The notes beneath the pieces were generated by a model. The model was not told the DNA's origin and ran no database searches. It worked only from the letters and a program-made list of their open reading frames with translations. This document shows positions 16,832-26,556 of a DNA stretch of 64,000 bases, in pieces (the stretch's first letter is position 1; each line of letters begins with the position of its first letter). Origin of the DNA: JAEINY01 sp942490535 (GTDB lineage Bacteria > Bacteroidota > Bacteroidia > Bacteroidales > Marinilabiliaceae). The stretch lies in assembly GCA_942490535.1 (NCBI GenBank), contig CALNXQ010000005.1, positions 1,550,001 through 1,614,000 of the forward strand, written 5' to 3'. The translations under genes and the position numbers were made by a program.

Positions 16832-17617
16832 GTGGGAAAGAATAAGCTGAAGAAGTTTGCCGAAATGGAAACTTATAATCATGTTTTTCAGGCTGATTTT
16901 AGTGATTTAAAAGAAGGTGGTTTTCATCTGAAAGGGAAGTGGCACCAGGAATATTTTAAGAATGAGCATCCGATTGTTCTGGAATTGGGCTGTGGAAAAG
17001 GAGAGTATACCGTTGGCTTGGGAGAGCTATTTCCGGAAAAGAACTTTATTGGTATTGATATTAAGGGTGCCCGGATGCATCGTGGGGCTACAGAAGCCCA
17101 TGAAAAAGGGTTGCAGAATGTGGCGTTTGTTCGGACGCGCATTGAGTTTATAACCTCCTTCTTTTCTGCCGGGGAGGTGGATGAGATTTGGTTGACATTT
17201 CCGGATCCGCAAATGAAAAAGGCGCGTAAGCGACTTTCGTCGACTCATTTTATGCAGATGTATGCCCGGTTTCTAAAGCCAGGCGGAATTATTCATTTAA
17301 AAACTGATTCTAATTTCCTATATACTTATACACGGGAAATGGTTATGGCGAATGAATTGCCGGTTTTAGTAGATGAGACCGATCTTTATAATTCAGAGTA
17401 TCAGGATAAAATATTATCTATCCAAACCTACTATGAAAGTAAGTGGATTAATCATGGCTTGTCGATAAAATATTTGAAGTTTAATCTATCCCCGTTGAGT
17501 AAATGGGTTGAGCCGGAAGTGGAAATTGATTTTGACGTGTATCACAGTGCAGGGCGAGGCGTGAAGATCAAAGAATCCATTAAGTCACATCCTCTGGCCC
17601 GTAAAAAGGGTAATTGA
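16832..17617 (+). CDS. trmB: tRNA (guanine-46-N7)-methyltransferase
   Basis: A 261-residue SAM-dependent methyltransferase that makes m7G46 in the tRNA variable loop. Motif I is LELGCGKGEYTVGL; GIDIKGARMHRGA and WLTFPDPQMKKARKRL are TrmB signatures. The start is a GTG at 16832: MGKNKLKKF is the conserved Bacteroidota TrmB N-terminus, so the first ATG (16865) would remove conserved residues. A purine-rich AGAAGGA sits directly before it. Four bp separate it from the alkyltransferase-like gene. Confidence 0.93.
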   Translation: MGKNKLKKFAEMETYNHVFQADFSDLKEGGFHLKGKWHQEYFKNEHPIVLELGCGKGEYTVGLGELFPEKNFIGIDIKGARMHRGATEAHEKGLQNVAFVRTRIEFITSFFSAGEVDEIWLTFPDPQMKKARKRLSSTHFMQMYARFLKPGGIIHLKTDSNFLYTYTREMVMANELPVLVDETDLYNSEYQDKILSIQTYYESKWINHGLSIKYLKFNLSPLSKWVEPEVEIDFDVYHSAGRGVKIKESIKSHPLARKKGN

Positions 17618-17621
17618 ATAA

Positions 17622-17963
17622 ATGGCAGCTGGTGATAACAGCGACTTTTTCGAACGGGTATATCTTGTTGCAGAACAAATACCACAGGGCCGGGTAACCA
17701 GCTATGGTGCCATTGCCAAGTACCTGGGATCAGCCAGGAGTGCCCGCGTAGTTGGCTGGGCCATGAATCAGTGTGGTAGTTGGAAACGTTACATTCCGGC
17801 TCATCGGGTGGTGAATCGAAAGGGATTATTATCCGGTAAGGGGCACTTTCCAGGCTGTGAAACAATGCGGGAACTGCTGATGAGCGAAGGTGTATTTGTA
17901 GAGGAAGACCAAATCATTAATTTTCATGAAATATTTTGGGACCCGGCCGTAGAGTTAGAATAA
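17622..17963 (+). CDS. Alkyltransferase-like protein (MGMT family without the active-site Cys)
   Basis: A 113-residue protein made only of the MGMT DNA-binding/catalytic domain. Helix-turn-helix and Arg finger are present (GRVTSYGAIAKYLGSARSARVVGWAM). At the acceptor site the usual PCHRV is PAHRV (IPAHRVVNRKG), so the alkyl-accepting cysteine is replaced by alanine. Such alkyltransferase-like proteins bind O6-alkylguanine without repairing it and hand it to nucleotide excision repair. Last gene before a strong terminator. Confidence 0.88.
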   Translation: MAAGDNSDFFERVYLVAEQIPQGRVTSYGAIAKYLGSARSARVVGWAMNQCGSWKRYIPAHRVVNRKGLLSGKGHFPGCETMRELLMSEGVFVEEDQIINFHEIFWDPAVELE

Positions 17964-17965
17964 AC

Positions 17966-17990
17966 AAAAACAGGGAATTCCTGTTTTTTT
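17966..17990 (+). terminator. Rho-independent terminator after the holB-trmB gene run
   Basis: AAAAACAGG (17966-17974) pairs with CCTGTTTTT (17980-17988) around a 5-nt loop and ends in a run of T residues. Confidence 0.88.
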
Positions 17991-18035
17991 TATACATTTG
18001 ACCCTAATTTTTACAAAGTTTAAATAAACATAGCC

Positions 18036-19142
18036 ATGAGTTTTTATCCGAGCTTAATACTTGATGCCCTTAAGCATGTGGTGCATCCCGGAAAAGGAAA
18101 AGATATCGTATCGCTGGACATGGTAGAGGATGATATGCGGATTGATGGCAAACGAATTAGTTTCAGTTTGCTGTTTGATCGGGCCAACGATCCTATGGTT
18201 GCTTCATTGAAGAAAGCATGTGTTCAGGCGATCAAATCATATGTTGATGAATCTGCTGAAATCGAAGGTAATATTTTTGTAAAGATAAAACCCAAACCAA
18301 AGCCCGCTGAAATGAAGCCGCTCACTGGAGTGAAGAACATTGTGGCGATCGCTTCAGGAAAGGGGGGGGTTGGGAAATCAACTGTTACATCTAACCTGGC
18401 GGTGGCTTTGGCAAAAGCTGGTTATTCGGTAGGTTTATTGGATGCTGACATTTATGGTCCTTCCGTTCCTAAAATGTTTCAGACCGAAGATGCGCGTCCC
18501 GTGTTGGAGAAGGTCGATGGGAAAGATAAAATTATTCCGGTTGAAAAATATGGGGTCAAGATGTTAAGCATTGGTTACTTCGTAAATCCGGATGATGCGT
18601 TAATTTGGCGAGGGGCAATGGCTACAAATGCTTTGCGGCAGCTGATTAATGATGGCCTTTGGGGGGAGTTGGATTATTTGCTAATTGACTTACCACCGGG
18701 AACCAGTGATATACATTTGACTTTAGTACAATCCATTAGTTTAACCGGAGCCGTAATTGTTTCAACACCGCAAGATGTGGCTCTGGCTGATGCCATCAAA
18801 GGCGTAAGTATGTTTAAGAGTAAGAACATTAACGTACCCGTGTTGGGCTTGGTGGAGAACATGGCCTGGTTTACGCCAGCCGAATTGCCTGCTAATAAGT
18901 ATTACATTTTTGGAAAGGATGGAGGTAAGCGTCTGGCAGAGAAATTAGGCATTCCGCTTCTAGGTCAAATTCCTATTGTACAAAGCATTCGGGAAGGTGG
19001 TGATAATGGGGAGCCGGCAGCGCTATCAGACACTTCAATGACCGCTCTCGCGTTTGCGCAAGTGGCTGAGAAGGTGGTGCAGCGCGTGGAGCATCGCAAT
19101 GCCTCTTTTCCTGAAACGAAAATTGTTGAGATAAAAAAGTAA
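18036..19142 (+). CDS. apbC: Mrp/ApbC-type P-loop ATPase, iron-sulfur carrier
   Basis: A 368-residue Mrp/NBP35-family protein. An N-terminal DUF59-like (MIP18) domain covers about 1-90. The deviant Walker A is IASGKGGVGKST near residue 108; LLDADIYGPSVPKM and DLPPGTSD follow. The family carries and transfers Fe-S clusters; the CxxC metal site seen in many members is not obvious here. The next gene, 6 bp downstream, is a NifU C-terminal scaffold, which fits a shared role in Fe-S delivery. Confidence 0.92.
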   Translation: MSFYPSLILDALKHVVHPGKGKDIVSLDMVEDDMRIDGKRISFSLLFDRANDPMVASLKKACVQAIKSYVDESAEIEGNIFVKIKPKPKPAEMKPLTGVKNIVAIASGKGGVGKSTVTSNLAVALAKAGYSVGLLDADIYGPSVPKMFQTEDARPVLEKVDGKDKIIPVEKYGVKMLSIGYFVNPDDALIWRGAMATNALRQLINDGLWGELDYLLIDLPPGTSDIHLTLVQSISLTGAVIVSTPQDVALADAIKGVSMFKSKNINVPVLGLVENMAWFTPAELPANKYYIFGKDGGKRLAEKLGIPLLGQIPIVQSIREGGDNGEPAALSDTSMTALAFAQVAEKVVQRVEHRNASFPETKIVEIKK

Positions 19143-19148
19143 AATAGG

Positions 19149-19394
19149 ATGGAACAAGATAAACAAACCGTTGTAAAAAATATAGAGGAGGCTTTAGACT
19201 CCATTCGACCCTACTTAAATGCCGATGGTGGGGATATCACATTAATCGAAGTGACGGATGAGTTTGTGGTGAAAGTACGACTGGAAGGGTCTTGTCAGGG
19301 TTGTCCCTTGAGTATGCAAACACTCAAGGGCGGTGTGGAGATGGTCGTGAAAAAATCCGTTCCGCAAGTCATTGAAGTGATATCGGTGGAATAG
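19149..19394 (+). CDS. NifU C-terminal-domain Fe-S scaffold protein
   Basis: An 81-residue stand-alone NifU-C (Nfu) domain. The cluster-binding CxxC is C49-C52 in GSCQGCPLS, and the fold begins with the typical IRPYLNADGGDITL segment. It holds a 4Fe-4S cluster at the dimer interface for transfer to apoproteins. Probably one transcript with apbC, ending at the hairpin 19422-19448. Confidence 0.92.
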   Translation: MEQDKQTVVKNIEEALDSIRPYLNADGGDITLIEVTDEFVVKVRLEGSCQGCPLSMQTLKGGVEMVVKKSVPQVIEVISVE

Positions 19395-19421
19395 GAGAAA
19401 TATTCTCTAGGTAGTTATACG

Positions 19422-19448
19422 AATCCCCATACTCTGGGGATTTTTTTT
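19422..19448 (+). terminator. Rho-independent terminator after apbC-nfu
   Basis: AATCCCC (19422-19428) pairs with GGGGATT (19436-19442), followed by eight T residues. The T run reaches the stop codon of the convergent response-regulator gene. Confidence 0.88.
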
Positions 19449-20796
19449 ATTCTGTAGGTGTTTCTTTTTCTTTCTTAATCAGGTTGTAGATGGTGGATTT
19501 TCCAATGTCGAGCTTGTCTGCAACCTTCATCACATTGTTGTTATATTTTTTTAGAAAATGCCGAATGATTTTGTCAGTGTACTCCTTTAAAGTTAATTCC
19601 TGGGAAAACAACTGAATTTCACCTTGGGTTGAATTGAACATGATGTGTTCTTCATCAATTTGATTGGAGTTAGTAAGAACTGCTGCTAATTCCACAATCG
19701 CTTTTAATTCTCTGACGTTTCCGGGGAAATTGTAATTGAGCAGTTTTTTTTTCGCTCTGGGTGTCAACTCTACTTTGTTAAGGCCATTTTCTTTGCTGAA
19801 GGTTTTCAGAAAGTGTTGGCCTAACAGTAAGGTGTCATTACGTCTGTCCTTCAATGGCGGCAGGTGGATGGGTAGTCCTAACAAGCGATAATAGAGATCC
19901 TCCCGAAAATTTCCTTTTCGGGCTTCTCCTGCCAAATCCTTGTTAGTAGCAGTGATGATTCGGGTATTGATTTTGATGACAGCATTCCCTCCAACTCTCG
20001 TAATTTCCCTCTCCTGCAGTACGCGAAGTAATTTGACCTGCAAATCAAAATCCATTTCACCAATTTCATCCAAAAAAACAGTACCTCCATCGGCTTCTTC
20101 AAACTTACCTTTTTTGGTCGTAATGGCACCTGTAAAAGCGCCTTTCTCATGTCCAAAAAGTTCACTTTCGATGAGCTCACGGGGAATAGCTCCCATGTTG
20201 ACTGCAATGAAAGGTTTATCACGACGCGGTGAGTTGTAATGGATGGTTTTGGCAATTAATTCTTTCCCCGTACCTGTTTCGCCGTATACTGATACATTGA
20301 TATTGGGAACCCGGACTGCTTTTTCAATGAGCGCAAATACTTCTTTAATGGCCGGACTATCACCGATAATCGCATGTTTGAAATCATATTTGGTGGTAAT
20401 CTCGGTCTTTAACTGGCTAATTTCATTTTTTAGCGACTTCTGTTTTTTGATATTATTGATACTGTGCAGAAGGCGTTCTTTGATGTTTTCATCTTTGGTG
20501 ATGTAATCATAAGCGCCCTCTTTTAAGAGTTGTACAGCTGTGGAGATGTCATCCTGGCCGGAAATAACGATGACGTCAATTTCCGGATTGTAACGTTTGA
20601 TTTTTTTTAAGATCTCATTGCCCGTAAAATCAGGAAGTCCCAGGTCAAGGGTTACGATATCCGGATTATCACCCAGGTTTTTTATAAAATCCTTACCATT
20701 GAAAAAGGGGATGACTTCGTGATCTGGATTTAGCTTTAATGTGTGTTCAATCAGTTTGTTAAAAACACGGTCATCCTCTATAATGTGAATCTTCAT
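19447..20796 (-). CDS. Sigma-54-dependent response regulator (NtrC/AtoC type)
   Basis: A 449-residue response regulator. Receiver domain 1-120 with acidic pocket IEDD and phospho-acceptor Asp51 (TLDLGLPD); AAA+ domain about 140-375 with Walker A GETGTGKE, the sigma-54-contact loop GAFTGA, and an intact GGTVFLDEIGE Walker B; Fis-type helix-turn-helix at the end (KVADKLDIGKSTIYNLIKK). It activates RNA polymerase carrying sigma-54. No kinase gene is adjacent. It is divergent from sprE across about 157 bp, so the two may share a control region; I saw no clear -24/-12 element there. Confidence 0.93.
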   Translation of the reverse strand: MKIHIIEDDRVFNKLIEHTLKLNPDHEVIPFFNGKDFIKNLGDNPDIVTLDLGLPDFTGNEILKKIKRYNPEIDVIVISGQDDISTAVQLLKEGAYDYITKDENIKERLLHSINNIKKQKSLKNEISQLKTEITTKYDFKHAIIGDSPAIKEVFALIEKAVRVPNINVSVYGETGTGKELIAKTIHYNSPRRDKPFIAVNMGAIPRELIESELFGHEKGAFTGAITTKKGKFEEADGGTVFLDEIGEMDFDLQVKLLRVLQEREITRVGGNAVIKINTRIITATNKDLAGEARKGNFREDLYYRLLGLPIHLPPLKDRRNDTLLLGQHFLKTFSKENGLNKVELTPRAKKKLLNYNFPGNVRELKAIVELAAVLTNSNQIDEEHIMFNSTQGEIQLFSQELTLKEYTDKIIRHFLKKYNNNVMKVADKLDIGKSTIYNLIKKEKETPTE

Positions 20797-20953
20797 AGCC
20801 AGTTTCTTTCTTCAATACCGGGCTGGTAAATCCGGTAAATGATGGGTTTTGACGGATAATTGGTAAATTTAAAAATTGTTTTTAGTCCAAGAGTCTATTT
20901 TTAGGCAATAATGAAATAATTTTGCTGTTTCAGAGTTTATATCTTGATAAAGA

Positions 20954-23900
20954 ATGCATAATCAATCCATGATATTTCGAAAATTATCAATAGTATTTAT
21001 TGTCCTGTTTATTTGGGGATGTTCTACCAAGAAAAATACCTGGTTAAGTCGGAATTACCATAATCTGACTGCCTACTATAATGTGTATTACAATGGTCGC
21101 GAAAGTTTTGAACTTGGAGATAAAGCAATCAAAACAAATTATAAGAATGACTATACCCGGGTTTTACCGCTGTTTGAAGTGTCTGATGGGGAGGCAGCCG
21201 GCATCGCGGCGGGTGAAATGGATCGGGCCATCGAGAAAGCAACCAAACTGATTAAGCGCCATTCCATCACGGTAAAGCCAAAAAAACGATCTGGTAGTAA
21301 GGAAGGATATGCAGCAGAGTTTTACAATCGAAAAGAGTTTAATAATTGGGTGGATGATGCCTATTTATTGATTGGGAAAGCTCAATTTTATAAGCACGAG
21401 TTTTTACCGGCTATCCGAACGTTCCAATATGTAAACCGTGAATTTGATAATACTCCCGCACAGTATGAGGCACTTATATGGCTTGCTCGTGCCCATGGAG
21501 AGCAGGGCGATTTTGTCAGCGCTTTGTCAGCGCTGGAGAGCTATGATTTAGGAGGTGCCGCACCAATTGAATTGTATGGTGATTTCATGGCGGTGTATGC
21601 TGATTATTTGCTCAAGCAGGAGAAATATGCCGAGGCCGTTCCTTATTTAAAGAGTGCCATTGATGCCGGTTTGCCTCGTAAAGAAAGAATTCGTTATCAA
21701 TATATTCTAGCTCAGCTTTATGCCTTAGCAGGAAAGGAACAAACCGCTGCCGAATTGTATGGAATCGTAGCAAAGGCAAGTCCCGATTATGAAATGTCAT
21801 TTAATGCCAAAGTCAATAAAGCGTCTATATTATATGGCGATGCGGATGTGGCTGAGGTGAAGAAACAACTTCATAAATTGCGGAAGGATAAAAAGAATAA
21901 GGAATACCTGGATCGCATTTATTATGCCTTTGGTCGTGTTAGTCTTCAGGAGGAGGATGAACCGGAGGCTTTAAAATATTTCAAAAAATCGGTTGAAGCC
22001 AGTGTGCAGGATGAAAATCGGAAGGGACTCTCTTATCGTGAAATTGGTGAAATCTACTATGGTCGTATGGATTACGTCAATGCCTATTATTATTACGACA
22101 GTGCCTTGGTAGCTGTTGATCCGGAATATGAAAAATTTAGTCAACTGGAAGAACGGCATCATGGTTTGACCGGATTGGTTGACCATTTGTTAACCGTGGA
22201 GCGGGAAGATAGTCTTCAACGTCTGGCTGACATGAGTGAATCAGTTTTATTGGCATATTTGGATGGTATCATTGAAGTAAGGAAAGAAGAGGAACGGCTG
22301 GTAAAGGAACGTGAAGAAGCCGGTCGGATGGATGATGCTTTTTTCTATGAGAACCTGGGAGGAAGTCGAACCAACACAAATCAGGCAGGTGGGAAGTGGT
22401 ATTTCTATAACCCAACTTCGGTGGGAATGGGTAAAAATGAATTTGAGAAACGATGGGGCAAGCGAAAATCGGAAGATAACTGGCGTCGAAGTGATAAACG
22501 AAAAGTAGCGGTTGATACCGAAGAAGATGATCCTTTTACGTTACCGGATGATCCATTTGGTGATAAAAAGATAGAGCCGGGTGTTGTTGAGGGAGATGAA
22601 AAGACTCAGGAAGAATCAACTAAACAAATACAGAGTGGTGCGGTTCCAACTCGTGAAGAGTTGATGGCTGATATTCCTCTATCGCCGGAAGCCAGACAAC
22701 AGTCTGATTCTGAGATTAAGAATGCATTGGTTGAAATGGGTTTGGTATTTATGGATCGCTTGAATAATTATCCTAAGGCCATTGAAGCTTTTGAAGAACT
22801 CCTACGACGGTATCCGCAGGCTGAAAATACTGAGGAAGCCTTAATTGCGTTGTATAATGCGTATCGGTTAAATGAGGATCAGTCAGGTATGGCATCGGCG
22901 CAACAGCGCTTGGAAGATGAATATCCAAATAGTCGTTTTGTGGCGTATCTTAAAGACCCGCAATTTTTAGAGAAAATTGAAAGAGAGCGGCTTGAGAAAG
23001 AAGAGAAGTATGAACTGACCTATGAGTCATTTCTTTTTGGAAAGTATACCGAAGTGTTGGAGCGGGCATCCGCAGTGATTATTTCGGAACCAAATAATGA
23101 GCTTATTACTAAATATTTGTTAATCCGTGCCTTGTCATATGGAAAACAAGGTGATGTTTCCAAATTCAAAATGGATTTGGAGATGGTGGTGTCTAAAAGT
23201 GCAGATTCTCAGGAAGGTCAGATGGCGCAGGCATTGTTAAAACACCTGGAGGAAGGGAAAGAGCCGGTTCAAGGCACGCTTTATTCACCTGGCCCGTCCG
23301 AAAGCCTAGCCAGTCGGAAGGACCAACTATCTGAAGGGGAAGGTGTGGATGTGTCTTCGGCCGGATATGTATACATTGAAAATGAAACCTATGATTTGGT
23401 GGTTATGGGTATAAAAGACCGGGATATTAACCGAGCCATTTATAATGTGGCCGACTATAATTTTACCCGTTTCATTCTCAGTGATTATGAAATTGTTGAA
23501 AAGCGCTTGTTGGATGGTGCACCTTCGTTGGTGGTTTCAGGATTCAGAAATAAGGTAGAAGCTATGGATTATTATTATTCCTTGCGTGAGAATCCTGCAT
23601 TTTTTAACCTGGATAAGCTGACTAGTGGCCAAATGGTGGTGATCTCTAAAACGAATCAAAGTCGATTTTTTCTCTCTGGCTTGGTCAGTGAATATCAGGA
23701 GTTCTTCGAGAAGTATTATTTAACGCTGATCGATAAAAATGAGTTGGACTTAGTTAAGCCGGAGGAGGCTGTATCAGAAACGCCTAATGAATCCGATGCT
23801 CAACCGGTAGAGGGCTCTGTTCAAAATGTAGTGCCTGTGAAAGAAGTGGTAGTTCCGGAAGATTTGAAAGGCCTGCCAGTTGCAGCTCCTGTTTCGGTTA

Positions 23901-24433
23901 AAAAAGAGGAAGTGATCCAGACAAGTGAAGAGAAGGGTGATGATCAAAAAAATGAAAGAATTGTAGCTGAGGATGAGGAGGTGGAGAAAAAAGAGGAAAA
24001 AGAAGTTGTTACAGAACTGATTTCACCTGTCTCTGCCGAGGCCACAGTTAATATTCCGGAAACCCCTGTATCCGTGTTTAAGTTGAATAAAGAGGGCGTG
24101 CATTTGGCAATGATTTGTATTCGAGATGCACGGATGGATTATAAACGACTGGTCACCATTTATACCAATTTCGCTCGTAACTCGTATGGGACTGATAAAA
24201 TAGTGGAGTTGGTGGATGTGGGATCGGAATATAAAGCATTAAAAGTAGCTGGTTTCACCACTATTGCTGAAGTCGACGTATTCTTGAAAGATGTGATGAC
24301 CAAATCTTTTTTGACGCGCGACTATGAGCGACGTGAACATTATATGTGGAACATCTCAGAGGAGAATTTCGATAAACTGATCCAGAATGGTCTGGTTCAG
24401 GCGTATTCGGACTTTTATAAAAGTAACTATTGA
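20954..24433 (+). CDS. sprE: T9SS lipoprotein SprE/PorW
   Basis: An 1159-residue TPR lipoprotein of the type IX secretion/gliding system. The lipobox is FIWGCSTKKN; the mature start NTWLSRNYHNLTAYYNVYYNG and IKRHSITVKPKKRSGS are signatures of SprE/PorW. TPR-like helices fill about 130-800. Two related C-terminal domains follow (about 810-925 and 1050-1159), separated by an acidic, Val/Glu-rich linker. A start at residue 7 (MIFRKL) is also possible. A TAATTTTG element at 20917 may be its -7 box. porX starts 10 bp after the stop, an arrangement that fits one T9SS operon. Confidence 0.9.
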   Translation: MHNQSMIFRKLSIVFIVLFIWGCSTKKNTWLSRNYHNLTAYYNVYYNGRESFELGDKAIKTNYKNDYTRVLPLFEVSDGEAAGIAAGEMDRAIEKATKLIKRHSITVKPKKRSGSKEGYAAEFYNRKEFNNWVDDAYLLIGKAQFYKHEFLPAIRTFQYVNREFDNTPAQYEALIWLARAHGEQGDFVSALSALESYDLGGAAPIELYGDFMAVYADYLLKQEKYAEAVPYLKSAIDAGLPRKERIRYQYILAQLYALAGKEQTAAELYGIVAKASPDYEMSFNAKVNKASILYGDADVAEVKKQLHKLRKDKKNKEYLDRIYYAFGRVSLQEEDEPEALKYFKKSVEASVQDENRKGLSYREIGEIYYGRMDYVNAYYYYDSALVAVDPEYEKFSQLEERHHGLTGLVDHLLTVEREDSLQRLADMSESVLLAYLDGIIEVRKEEERLVKEREEAGRMDDAFFYENLGGSRTNTNQAGGKWYFYNPTSVGMGKNEFEKRWGKRKSEDNWRRSDKRKVAVDTEEDDPFTLPDDPFGDKKIEPGVVEGDEKTQEESTKQIQSGAVPTREELMADIPLSPEARQQSDSEIKNALVEMGLVFMDRLNNYPKAIEAFEELLRRYPQAENTEEALIALYNAYRLNEDQSGMASAQQRLEDEYPNSRFVAYLKDPQFLEKIERERLEKEEKYELTYESFLFGKYTEVLERASAVIISEPNNELITKYLLIRALSYGKQGDVSKFKMDLEMVVSKSADSQEGQMAQALLKHLEEGKEPVQGTLYSPGPSESLASRKDQLSEGEGVDVSSAGYVYIENETYDLVVMGIKDRDINRAIYNVADYNFTRFILSDYEIVEKRLLDGAPSLVVSGFRNKVEAMDYYYSLRENPAFFNLDKLTSGQMVVISKTNQSRFFLSGLVSEYQEFFEKYYLTLIDKNELDLVKPEEAVSETPNESDAQPVEGSVQNVVPVKEVVVPEDLKGLPVAAPVSVKKEEVIQTSEEKGDDQKNERIVAEDEEVEKKEEKEVVTELISPVSAEATVNIPETPVSVFKLNKEGVHLAMICIRDARMDYKRLVTIYTNFARNSYGTDKIVELVDVGSEYKALKVAGFTTIAEVDVFLKDVMTKSFLTRDYERREHYMWNISEENFDKLIQNGLVQAYSDFYKSNY

Positions 24434-24443
24434 TTTCAGGATT

Positions 24444-26000
24444 ATGACAGATACTAAGATTCGGATTTTATGGGTGGATGATGAAATTGAACATTTGCGG
24501 GCACACATCTTGTTTCTGACTGAAAAAGGTTATGAAATTGAAAAGGCTACAAATGGGCAGGATGCACTGGAAATGGTGAAAACCGAGTTTTATGATCTGA
24601 TTTTTTTAGATGAAAACATGCCGGGTTTATCCGGATTGGAAACGCTACACCGGCTGAAAGAGTTGCGGTCGGAAGTGCCGGTGATCATGATTACCAAGAG
24701 TGAAGAAGAAGATATTATGGAAGAAGCCATTGGTAATAAAATCGCTGATTACCTGATTAAGCCGGTGAACCCGCGCCAGATTTTGCTGTCCATAAAAAAG
24801 AATCTGGAAAAAAGACAACTGCAGTCACGGGCTGTTACTTCTGCTTATCAATCCCAGTTTGGAAAAATTACGCTGCAAATCAATGATTCATTTTCTCATG
24901 AAGATTGGGTAGATGTATATAAGCGATTGGTATATTGGGAGCTGGAGCTGGAAGGTGGAGATGGAGCGATGGATGAGGTCCTCAAAATGCAAAAGACGGA
25001 AGCTAACCAGGCATTTTCACGATTTATAAAAAACAACTATCTGGATTGGCTCCAGGGTGATCAGTCTCCTTTGATGTCCAACCACTTGGTCAAGAACAAG
25101 CTGTTGCCTTTGCTTGAGCAGGGCGAAAAGGTTTTTTTTATTGTTATTGATAATTTCCGATATGACCAGTGGGAATTAATAAAACGTGAAATAACCTCCG
25201 ATTTTATTATTGAAGATGAGAGTCCTTATTTTAGCATTTTACCAACAGCCACTCAATATGCCAGAAATGCTATTTTTTCTGGGTTGATGCCGTCTGTAAT
25301 CAAAGAGAATTACCCGCAGTATTGGGTAGATGATGACAGTGAAGAGGGAAAAAATTTGTATGAAGGAGAGTTGCTGGGAACATTATTCGAGCGTTTTCGC
25401 AAAAAGGTGAAGTACAGCTATCACAAAGTTTCCGATGCGGATGGTGGAAAGCGCTTGATTGAAGGGTATCACACGATGTTGGGTAATGATGTGAATGCCA
25501 TCGTTTTCAATTTTGTGGATATGTTATCGCATGCCCGAACTGAAGTAAAAATGATCAAAGAGCTGGCAAAAGATGAATCTGCCTATCGTTCCTTGACTTT
25601 ATCGTGGTACAATCACTCTGTTCTCAAAGAGTTGTTGAAACGCTTGAAAGATGAAAATGTGAAAGTGGTAATTACCACTGATCATGGTACAACGCGGGTT
25701 CAAAACCCGGTAAAGGTTGTGGGCGATCGTAGTGTCAATACCAATCTTCGGTATAAGCAAGGAAAAAATCTGGGTTATGAAGCCAAAGATGTATTTGAGA
25801 TAAAACAACCTGAAAAAGCGTTTTTGCCGCGACCAAATGTCTCAACAACTTACATCTTTGCCCGTAATAACGATTTTTTTGCCTATCCCAATAACTATAA
25901 CTACTACGTGAGTTACTATCGGGATACTTTTCAACATGGTGGAATTTCCTTGGAGGAGATGATTATTCCTTGCGTGACATTAAAGCGAAGAAGCTCTTGA
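24444..26000 (+). CDS. porX: T9SS response regulator PorX (receiver plus PglZ domain)
   Basis: A 518-residue protein: receiver domain 1-120 with phospho-acceptor Asp56 (IFLDENMPG), a helical middle part, and a C-terminal PglZ-type alkaline-phosphatase-fold domain with VIDNFRYDQWELI, VFNFVDMLSHART and TTDHGT metal-site motifs. PorX controls T9SS expression and function with the kinase PorY. The frame is open from 24387, inside sprE, but MTDTKIRILWVDDE at 24444 is the family start. No porY-like kinase lies next to it. Confidence 0.93.
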   Translation: MTDTKIRILWVDDEIEHLRAHILFLTEKGYEIEKATNGQDALEMVKTEFYDLIFLDENMPGLSGLETLHRLKELRSEVPVIMITKSEEEDIMEEAIGNKIADYLIKPVNPRQILLSIKKNLEKRQLQSRAVTSAYQSQFGKITLQINDSFSHEDWVDVYKRLVYWELELEGGDGAMDEVLKMQKTEANQAFSRFIKNNYLDWLQGDQSPLMSNHLVKNKLLPLLEQGEKVFFIVIDNFRYDQWELIKREITSDFIIEDESPYFSILPTATQYARNAIFSGLMPSVIKENYPQYWVDDDSEEGKNLYEGELLGTLFERFRKKVKYSYHKVSDADGGKRLIEGYHTMLGNDVNAIVFNFVDMLSHARTEVKMIKELAKDESAYRSLTLSWYNHSVLKELLKRLKDENVKVVITTDHGTTRVQNPVKVVGDRSVNTNLRYKQGKNLGYEAKDVFEIKQPEKAFLPRPNVSTTYIFARNNDFFAYPNNYNYYVSYYRDTFQHGGISLEEMIIPCVTLKRRSS

Positions 26001-26057
26001 ACGACTTGTTTTTTCTTGGCATTCAATTAATTTTGTGCGACCATCAAGCAACAATTT

Positions 26058-26480
26058 ATGGAAACATTTTACATTGATTCATTGGGCCAATTAAATCAAG
26101 TGGCCCGCGCATTTCTTGACAAGTTTAAAAGCGAACGGGTATTGGCTTTTTATGGGAACATGGGCGTTGGCAAAACGACTTTCATTAAAGCACTCTGTGA
26201 AGTGATGAATGTGGAGGATACGGTGAATAGTCCAAGCTTTGCCATCGTGAATGAATATCAAACCAATTCAGCAGAAATTATTTATCATTTCGACTTCTAC
26301 CGTTTGAAAGAAATGGAAGAAGCTTATGATATGGGTTATGAAGATTACATTTATTCCGGTCATTATTGTATGATAGAATGGCCGGAAAAGATTGATGCAC
26401 TGTTGCCTGCAGGGCGTCTGGATCTCAACCTGGAGGAGTTAACTGATGGACGTCGTAAAATCACTGTTATTAAGCGATAA
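26058..26480 (+). CDS. tsaE: tRNA t6A biosynthesis ATPase TsaE
   Basis: A 140-residue P-loop ATPase needed with TsaB/TsaC/TsaD for threonylcarbamoyl-adenosine at position 37 of ANN-decoding tRNAs. Walker A is GNMGVGKT (33-40); the family motifs SPSFAIVNEY and HFDFYRL, and IEWPEK, are intact. It lies 57 bp after porX and 76 bp before ald, all co-directional. Confidence 0.95.
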   Translation: METFYIDSLGQLNQVARAFLDKFKSERVLAFYGNMGVGKTTFIKALCEVMNVEDTVNSPSFAIVNEYQTNSAEIIYHFDFYRLKEMEEAYDMGYEDYIYSGHYCMIEWPEKIDALLPAGRLDLNLEELTDGRRKITVIKR

Positions 26481-26556
26481 GCGTTTTATTATTCATTCTT
26501 TTTTGCTATCTTGAAACAGCTTAGTAAGAAAAGTATCATTGATTGAAGCGCAGTAA

